The notes under the pieces are model-generated. The model did not search any database. It was not told where the DNA came from and was given only the letters and a program-made list of their open reading frames with translations. This document shows positions 58,709-64,000 of a stretch of DNA of 64,000 nucleotides, in pieces. The DNA is from Rhodococcus sp. X156 (lineage in GTDB: Bacteria; Actinomycetota; Actinomycetes; Mycobacteriales; Mycobacteriaceae), in assembly GCF_004006015.1 (NCBI RefSeq), contig NZ_CP034766.1, positions 1,459,001 to 1,523,000 on the forward strand. The letters are read 5' to 3'. Positions within the stretch are counted from its first letter, which is position 1; every line of letters starts with the position of its first letter. Made by a program: the position numbers and the translations under genes.

Positions 58709-60134
58709 GTCCGCCCCGCCGGTCACCGGCCCCGTCGCCGCCGAGGAGCAGCCGCAGCGCCCGCTCGCCACCTCGGTCTTCGGCCTGGCCATCGTCATCC
58801 TCGGTGCCGTGCAGCTGATGCTCGTGCTCGACGGCAGCATCGTGAACATCGCGCTGCCGCACCTGCAGGACGACCCCGCCATCCGGCTCTCCGACGCCAA
58901 CCTGTCCTGGGTGGTCAACGGCTACGCGCTGGCCTTCGGCGGCCTGCTGCTGCTGGGCGGGCGCTCCGGCGACGCGCTGGGCCGACGGCGGATGTTCATC
59001 GTCGGCATCGCGGTGTTCACCCTGGCCTCGCTGCTGGGTGCCTGCGCGTGGAGCGAGTGGTCGATGATCGCCGCCCGGGTCCTGCAGGGCGCCGGGGCCG
59101 CGGTGGCCTCGCCCACCGCGCTGGCGCTGGTGTCCACCACCTTCGCGCCGGGGCCGGTGCGCAACAAGGCGTTCGGCGTCTACGCCGCGATGACCGGGGT
59201 GGGCTCGGCCGCAGGACTGTTGCTGGGTGGAGTGCTCACCGACATCTCCTGGCGGTGGACGTTCTTCATCAACGTGCCGGTGGGCCTGCTGGTGCTGGTG
59301 CTCGCTCCGCGAGCGCTGCCGACCACTCGCCCCGACCGGTCCAGCTTCGACCTGCGTGGCGCGATCACCGCCACCGCCGGCTTCTCCGCGCTGGTCTACG
59401 GGTTCACCGCCGGCGGCAGCGGCTGGCCGTGGATCGTGGCGGGAGTGGTGCTGGTGGCGGTCTTCGTGGTGCTGGAGGCCCGCACGGAGAACCCGTTGGT
59501 GCCGCTGCGGCTGTTCACCGACAAGGACCGCGCGGTCACCTACCTGGCCACCTTCATCACCGGTGCCTCGCTGTTCGCCATGGCGTACTTCCTCAGCCGC
59601 TACGTGCAGGAGGTGCTGGGCTACTCGGCCCTGAAGACCGGTATCGCCTTCCTGCCGTTCGCTGTCGCCTCCGGCCTGGCCTCACAGCTGACCTCAGCGC
59701 TCACCTCGCGGGTGAGTCCCCGGTGGATCATCGGGCCGGGCTCGGTGGTGATGGCCATCGGGTTCGCCTGGGCGTCACGCATGCCGGTGGACGCAGGCTA
59801 CGTGCGCGACCTGCTCGGGCCGATGATCCTCATCGCCGCCGGCTTCAGCCTGATGATGATCCCGCTGACCATGTCGGCGGTGACGCGGGTGGACACCCGC
59901 GACGCCGGGGCCGCCTCGGCCGTGGTCAACGTGGTGCAGCAGATGGGTGGGGCGATCGGGTTGGCGGTGCTGGTGCTGGTCTCCACCCGGGTGACCGACG
60001 GCGCCGGCACCGAGCGCGTTCCGGCCCTGGCCGAGGGTTTCGGCGCCGCGTTCCTCACCTGCTCCGGGTTCGTGCTGGTGGCCGGCCTGCTCTCCGTGGT
60101 CGGCCTGCGCACCACCCACCACGACCTCGAGTAG
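58701..60134 (+). CDS. efpA: EfpA-like MFS multidrug exporter
   Basis: DHA2-type 14-helix exporter of 477 residues: LVLDGSIVNIALPHLQ in helix 1, GRSGDALGRRRMF in the 2-3 loop, and GVGSAAGLLLGGVLTDISWRWTFFINVPVG. It overlaps cysG by 8 nt. The cysG-efpA order is conserved in Mycobacterium tuberculosis, where EfpA is linked to drug efflux and lipid export. The protein is somewhat shorter than EfpA (about 530). The gene symbol rests mainly on synteny. Confidence 0.85.
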   Translation: MSESAPPVTGPVAAEEQPQRPLATSVFGLAIVILGAVQLMLVLDGSIVNIALPHLQDDPAIRLSDANLSWVVNGYALAFGGLLLLGGRSGDALGRRRMFIVGIAVFTLASLLGACAWSEWSMIAARVLQGAGAAVASPTALALVSTTFAPGPVRNKAFGVYAAMTGVGSAAGLLLGGVLTDISWRWTFFINVPVGLLVLVLAPRALPTTRPDRSSFDLRGAITATAGFSALVYGFTAGGSGWPWIVAGVVLVAVFVVLEARTENPLVPLRLFTDKDRAVTYLATFITGASLFAMAYFLSRYVQEVLGYSALKTGIAFLPFAVASGLASQLTSALTSRVSPRWIIGPGSVVMAIGFAWASRMPVDAGYVRDLLGPMILIAAGFSLMMIPLTMSAVTRVDTRDAGAASAVVNVVQQMGGAIGLAVLVLVSTRVTDGAGTERVPALAEGFGAAFLTCSGFVLVAGLLSVVGLRTTHHDLE

Positions 60135-60137
60135 CAA

Positions 60138-60175
60138 CGAGCCCGCCCCCCGGTCGGTGACCGGGGGCGGGCTCG
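60138..60175. terminator. strong GC-rich hairpin between efpA and the SDR gene
   Basis: CGAGCCCGCCCCC and GGGGGCGGGCTCG pair (15 bp or more with the adjoining GG/CC) shortly after the efpA stop. It lies between convergent genes and probably ends both transcripts. Confidence 0.75.
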
Positions 60176-60193
60176 TCGCAGCGGGCGCGGGTG

Positions 60194-61009
60194 CTACTCG
60201 TCGAAGCCCATCATCTTGCGGGAGGCCTTGGCGCTGGCCTCCACCATGGGGCCGCGGGGGAAGCCGAGGCGCTTCTTCGCGTTGGTGAAGTTGGCCTCGC
60301 CACCGGCGACCCACACCGGGCCCTCGGTGATGCGGGCCAGGCCCTCGGCGGCCACGTCGGCCGGGGCGGCCACGTCCAGACCGGGCAGGTCCATCTTCAG
60401 GCCGTGACGCTCCATGGACGGGGTGCGGGTGACACCCAGCACCAGGTGCAGCACGTCCACGTCGTGAGCCTTGAGCTCCAGCCACAGGCCCTCGGCGAAG
60501 ACCCGGCTGAACGCCTTGGCGGCGGCGTAGATGCCGATCATCTCGGTGCCGAGGTAGCCGGCCATCGAGCCGAGCAGGATGATGCCGCCGCGGCCGCGCT
60601 CCTTCATCAGGGCGCCGAAGTGCTGGGACAGCTCGAGCTGGCGGGTGATGTTGAGGTCGATGACCTCCTGGACCTTGGTGAGGTCGGCAGTGACGAACTC
60701 GTTGGCGTAGGTGTTGGCGCCGGCGTTGAAGATGAACAGGCCGACCTCGAGCGGGTCGGTCACCGCGCGGATCTGCTCCACCGCGCCGGGGGCGATGAGG
60801 TCGACCGAGAGGGTGCGCACCTCCACGCCCAGGGCGCGGACCTTCTCCGCGGTCTCCTCCAGCGGGCCGGGCTTGCGGGCCAGCAGGACGAGGTTGATCC
60901 CCGCGGCGGCGAGCTGCTCGGCAAAGGAGGATCCGACGCCTTCCGAGCCGCCTGCGATGACTGCCCAGGGTCCGTACTTGGCTGCGTCGATGGTGCTTGT
61001 GTCGGTCAC
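60194..61009 (-). CDS. SDR family NAD(P)-dependent oxidoreductase
   Basis: A 271-residue short-chain dehydrogenase. The cofactor motif is GGSEGVGSSFAEQLAAAG, NAG is present in FNAGANTY, the catalytic Ser is in LLGSMAGYLG and Tyr/Lys in IYAAAKAFSR. It resembles the lipid-acting SDRs of Mycobacteriales. The substrate is unknown. It is divergent from the TetR gene, a common regulator-target arrangement. Confidence 0.86.
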   Translation of the reverse strand: MTDTSTIDAAKYGPWAVIAGGSEGVGSSFAEQLAAAGINLVLLARKPGPLEETAEKVRALGVEVRTLSVDLIAPGAVEQIRAVTDPLEVGLFIFNAGANTYANEFVTADLTKVQEVIDLNITRQLELSQHFGALMKERGRGGIILLGSMAGYLGTEMIGIYAAAKAFSRVFAEGLWLELKAHDVDVLHLVLGVTRTPSMERHGLKMDLPGLDVAAPADVAAEGLARITEGPVWVAGGEANFTNAKKRLGFPRGPMVEASAKASRKMMGFDE

Positions 61010-61329
61010 CGTGCTCCTCGGGTGGTGTCGGGATGTGCCGTCGCTGTGCGGCGCGTGCTCGAGCCGGCCGGGCGTGCTGCCCGCGGCACCGAGCGATGGT
61101 CTCGCACCTGACGGTAGGGCCGGGGGCGGTGATGTCGGACGCGCGTCTCACTGGATGGGAGAGGAGGGCAGCGGGTCGGTGGCGCCTCCGAGTGTGGGGT
61201 GCAGCACAGAAAGTCTTACTCAGCGGAACTGCAGCGCGCGGCGGCACCCGACACCTGTCGATGATTGTCGTCACAGGGGAGCGGGTCGGTGCAGCGCAGC
61301 GGCTCGAGGAGTGGGGAGGGGGTGGGTCA
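61010..61329. other. 320-bp intergenic region between SDR and TetR
   Basis: No gene is seen. It must hold the divergent promoters. A short interrupted palindrome CCTGT-N14-ACAGG (61254-61277) is the only symmetric element I found, and it is weak. A GGAGG-rich stretch before 61330 provides the TetR ribosome binding site. Confidence 0.5.
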
Positions 61330-61956
61330 GTGGCCAGGATCGCCGTGATGCGTGCGCCGGCAGAGCCGAGCTCGGTGCTGCAGCACACCAAGTACCGACG
61401 GATGCTCAGGGCGGCGTCGGAGCTGGGTACGGAGAAGGAGCTCGAGCGCGTCCAGATGACGGAGGTCGCGCGGCGGGCTGGGGTGGCCATCGGCACCCTG
61501 TACCGCTACTTCCCGTCCAAGAACCACCTGTTCGTGGCGGTGATGGCGGGCCAGATCGAGCGGATGAACGAGGCCCCGCAGCTGGACGAGAGCAACGACC
61601 CCGCGGAGCGGGTGGCTCGCATGCTGGTGCGCTCGCTGCGGGCGCTGATGAGCCAGCCGATGCTGGCCTCGTCGATGATCCAGGCGGTGATCACCACCGG
61701 CCCGGCCGTGGTGACCGACGTGGACAAGATCGATCACGAGTTCCGGCGCGCGCTCCTCTCGGCCGCGCACCTGAAGGAGCCGAACCAGGAGCAGCTCGCC
61801 CTCGTGCGGATGGTGAACCAGCAGTGGTACGGAGTGGTCCGGGCCAGCCTCAGCGGTCAGCTGGACGCCGCCCAGGCGGAGGAGGACCTGCGCAACGGCT
61901 GCCGGCTGCTGCTCGCCTCGCTGCGAGTGCCGGAGCTGGCGGGACAGGGACGCTAG
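61330..61956 (+). CDS. TetR family transcriptional regulator
   Basis: A 208-residue regulator with an N-terminal HTH: LQHTKYRRMLRAASELG, then VQMTEVARRAGVAIGTLYRY and FPSKNHLFVAVM. The HTH resembles the KstR-type group that controls steroid and lipid catabolism in Mycobacteriales. The GTG at 61330 is chosen because a strong GGAGGGGG site precedes it; the ATG at 61348 is an alternative. It may control the divergent SDR and the convergent hydrolase/ligase genes. Its stop shares CTAG with the hydrolase. Confidence 0.87.
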   Translation: MARIAVMRAPAEPSSVLQHTKYRRMLRAASELGTEKELERVQMTEVARRAGVAIGTLYRYFPSKNHLFVAVMAGQIERMNEAPQLDESNDPAERVARMLVRSLRALMSQPMLASSMIQAVITTGPAVVTDVDKIDHEFRRALLSAAHLKEPNQEQLALVRMVNQQWYGVVRASLSGQLDAAQAEEDLRNGCRLLLASLRVPELAGQGR

Positions 61957-62861
61957 CGCGTCGAGACCACCCCGTCGGCGTGCGGCGCCCGGTACTCACC
62001 TCGGGCGGTCTCGGGCTGCGCGGGCTTGGTCTCCCGCAGGAAGGTGTCGATGATCTCGACGACTTCCTGTGGCGCCTCGACGTGCGGGAAGTGGCCGATG
62101 CCGGGCAGCACCGCCAGCCGCGAGCTGGGCATCGCCTCGTGCGTGGCCACTCCGTGCGACAGCGGGATAATCGGGTCGTGGTCGCCCCAGATCAGCTGCA
62201 TGGGCAGCCGGGCGCTGAGGTAGAGCCGGCTGGTGGCGCTCACCGCCTGACCACCGGGGTCCACCACCGAGCGCAGGATGCGCAGGAACGCCCGCCGGGA
62301 CGGGCCGTCGGCCAGCGACGCGTACGCGCTCCACATCTCCTCGACCGCGCCGGCGCGCAGCCCCCGACGTCCCAGCCAGCCGCGGATCGTGTTGCCGGCG
62401 TCGCGGACGAACGGCGGGGCCAGCAGCGGCAGCACCAGCTCCGAGCCCGGCGTGGACAGCACCCGCAGCGTCCAGCTGACCTCCCGGCCCAGGCCACCGC
62501 TGGAGATGAGCACCAGGCGCTCGCAGCGCTCCGGGTACTGGTAGGCCATCTGCAGCGCCACCCCGCCGCCGAGGGACTGCCCGATCACGGTGACCCGGTC
62601 GATGTCCAGCGCGTCGAGCAGGTCACGCAGCGTGGCGGCGTACGCACCCAGGGAGTAGTCGCCGCGCGGCTTGTCTGACTCGCCGTGCCCGGGCATGTCC
62701 GGGGCCACCACCCGGTAGCGCTTGCTCAGCTCGGGAATCAGGTACCGCCAGGTCGCCGAGCTGCCGGCCATGCCGTGCACCAGCAGGAGCGTCTCGCCGG
62801 TACCGGCCATCCGGTAGGCGAGGCGGTCGCCGTGCAGGTCGTGGAACATCAGCTGGGTCAT
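61953..62861 (-). CDS. alpha/beta fold hydrolase
   Basis: A 302-residue hydrolase: LLVHGMAGSSATW for the oxyanion region, nucleophile Ser in VIGQSLGGGVALQMAY, Asp in WGDHDPIIPL and His in GIGHFPHVEAPQEVV. The triad is complete. It is similar in build to MhpC/HsaD-type and lipase-like hydrolases; the substrate is not known. It lies downstream of the acyl-CoA ligase on the same strand, across a 95-nt gap with a strong hairpin. Confidence 0.87.
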   Translation of the reverse strand: MTQLMFHDLHGDRLAYRMAGTGETLLLVHGMAGSSATWRYLIPELSKRYRVVAPDMPGHGESDKPRGDYSLGAYAATLRDLLDALDIDRVTVIGQSLGGGVALQMAYQYPERCERLVLISSGGLGREVSWTLRVLSTPGSELVLPLLAPPFVRDAGNTIRGWLGRRGLRAGAVEEMWSAYASLADGPSRRAFLRILRSVVDPGGQAVSATSRLYLSARLPMQLIWGDHDPIIPLSHGVATHEAMPSSRLAVLPGIGHFPHVEAPQEVVEIIDTFLRETKPAQPETARGEYRAPHADGVVSTR

Positions 62862-62880
62862 GGTGGTCCAGTATTGACCA

Positions 62881-62920
62881 CGAGCCGCACCGGTGCACGT
62901 CTGTGCACTGGCGCGGCTCG
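62881..62920. terminator. 18-bp hairpin between acyl-CoA ligase and hydrolase
   Basis: CGAGCCGC and CCGGTGCAC pair with GTGCACTGG and GCGGCTCG around a GTCT loop, with one mismatch and one wobble pair. It lies 37 nt after the ligase stop on the minus strand and probably reduces read-through into the hydrolase gene. Confidence 0.65.
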
Positions 62921-62956
62921 GGCGGTGCAAGCGGTGGTGCCGGCTCGGCGGAGCGC

Positions 62957-64000
62957 TCAGCCGGTGACCTCGCGCCGGATGATCTTGCCGGTCGCGTTGC
63001 GCGGCAAGGCATCCGTGGTGATCCGGTAGCGCACCGGGCGCTTGTAGTAGGCCAGGTGCTCCTCGGCGTAGGTGCGCAGCTGGTCCTCGGTCACCTGGTT
63101 TGCCGGATCGGTGACCACCACGGCGGCCACCTCCTGGCCCAGGTCGGCGTGCGCAACGCCGTAGACCACGCACTCCACCACGCCCGGGCACTCGTCGAGG
63201 GACTGCTCGACCTCCACGGGGTAGACGTTCTCGCCGCCGCGCAGGATGAGGTCCGACCGGCGGGTGGTCAGCCGCAGCATGCCGTTCTCGAACACGCCGA
63301 TGTCGCCCGTCCGCAGCCAGCGACCGGAGTCGATGGCCTGGGCGGTGGCCTCGGGGTTGTTCCAGTAGCCGAGCATGACGAACGGGCTGCGGACGCACAC
63401 CTCGCCCTCCTCGCCGTCGGGCAGGCGGTCGCCGAAGGGGTCGCGGATCTCCAGCGCCACGGTCACGATCGGCCGACCCAGGGTTCCCGGGTTGGCGGCC
63501 AGGTCCGCGGCGGTGGCCACGGTGGCGGCAGTGCTGCTCTCCGTCATGCCGTAGCTGTCCACCAGGGCGTCCTTGGCGAACGGCACGTGGTTGCGCAGCT
63601 TGTCCTTGAGCGCGATGGAGGACGGCGCGGAGGCCAGCGCGAACGCGGTGAGCGAGGAGGTGTCGTACTTGGTGAAGTCGCCCTGCTCGAGCAGCCGACT
63701 GGCCATGGTGGGCACCGCGCCCCAGTTGGTGACGCGCTCGCGCTCGATGAGCGAGAGCACCCGGTCCACGTCGAAGGCGCCCTGGTACATGACCACCACG
63801 CTGCCCGTGCCCAGCCGCGGCACGGCCAGGTTGTGCAGGCTCGCGATGTGGAACAGCGGCGAGGTGAGCAGGTAGCGCAGCGGCTCCGGCCCGGTCTGGC
63901 CGAAGGCGGCGAGGAGGGCGTCGTTGAGCTGGTGGTAGCTGACCACGGCCAGCAGGTTGCGCTGGGAGTGCACCACGCCCTTGGGTCGACCGCTGGTGCC
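62957..64000 (-). CDS. acyl-CoA synthetase, N-terminus beyond window edge
   Basis: C-terminal 347 residues of an adenylate-forming ligase; the frame is open to the right edge and starts inside the P-loop motif [15 protein letters not shown]. Later motifs are intact: [20 protein letters not shown], the hinge [15 protein letters not shown] and the catalytic Lys in [12 protein letters not shown]. It is a fatty-acid-type (FadD-like) ligase with unknown substrate. Together with the SDR, TetR and hydrolase it forms a second catabolic-type cluster. Confidence 0.9.
   Translation of the reverse strand, partial: GTSGRPKGVVHSQRNLLAVVSYHQLNDALLAAFGQTGPEPLRYLLTSPLFHIASLHNLAVPRLGTGSVVVMYQGAFDVDRVLSLIERERVTNWGAVPTMASRLLEQGDFTKYDTSSLTAFALASAPSSIALKDKLRNHVPFAKDALVDSYGMTESSTAATVATAADLAANPGTLGRPIVTVALEIRDPFGDRLPDGEEGEVCVRSPFVMLGYWNNPEATAQAIDSGRWLRTGDIGVFENGMLRLTTRRSDLILRGGENVYPVEVEQSLDECPGVVECVVYGVAHADLGQEVAAVVVTDPANQVTEDQLRTYAEEHLAYYKRPVRYRITTDALPRNATGKIIRREVTG

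Noticed and set aside
61254-61277. TetR operator CCTGT-N14-ACAGG upstream of the TetR gene
   Set aside because: Only five bases pair on each side and the interior is not symmetric, so it is too weak to call as an operator.

Overview
The window comes from a very GC-rich actinobacterium, most likely of the order Mycobacteriales (Nocardiaceae/Mycobacterium-like). Evidence: strong codon bias, many GTG starts, a mycothione reductase gene, an F420-type oxidoreductase, several acyl-CoA ligases, and gene order that matches, from memory, the Mycobacterium tuberculosis stretch from ffh (Rv2916c) to efpA (Rv2846c). I cannot name the species.

Layout. (1) 1-4463, minus strand: a five-gene catabolic-type operon (SDR, carboxymuconolactone decarboxylase-like, DapB-like dehydrogenase, DUF5701, acyl-CoA ligase cut by the window edge). 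(2) 4661-13079, plus: the housekeeping run ffh, amidohydrolase, rpsP, KH protein, rimM, trmD, rplS, two tandem lepB genes, rnhB, DUF2469. (3) 13091-23027: an accessory block between DUF2469 and yraN, with a DHA2 exporter, a frameshifted MmcQ/YjbR gene, two tandem HSL-type hydrolases, a GyrI-like protein, and a cyclic-di-GMP module. (4) 23159-29395: yraN, comM, dprA, LLM oxidoreductase, thioesterase, xerC, M23 peptidase. (5) 29740-44490: rpsB, tsf, pyrH, frr, cdsA, methyltransferase, LapA-like, rlmN, DUF2631, dxr, rip1, ispG, GNAT, lipoprotein PBP, map. (6) 44509-51314: sugar MFS, hydrolase, LysR/DUF5997 pair, mtr with a hydrolase, elaA. (7) 51511-57351: a complete dipeptide/oligopeptide ABC operon. 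(8) 57485-60134: cysG and an EfpA-like exporter. (9) 60194-64000: SDR, TetR, hydrolase and a second acyl-CoA ligase cut by the right edge.

The most interesting system is at 18661-23027. A GEMM-I type c-di-GMP riboswitch precedes three translationally coupled genes (ATGA and GTGA overlaps): a REC-like/PAS/GGDEF/EAL protein, a GGDEF diguanylate cyclase with an intact I-site, and a cobalamin-binding protein carrying the W-x9-EH motif of the CarH photoreceptor. This looks like a c-di-GMP circuit that senses its own product by RNA and may take input from light or B12. The parts are known families; the arrangement is the candidate novelty.

Two window-wide patterns also stand out. Five convergent gene pairs share one CTAG as overlapping stop codons, and at least nine genes have a TAnnnT box 6-8 nt before the start codon, as expected for leaderless transcripts. 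No tRNA, rRNA, CRISPR array, transposase or phage gene was seen.
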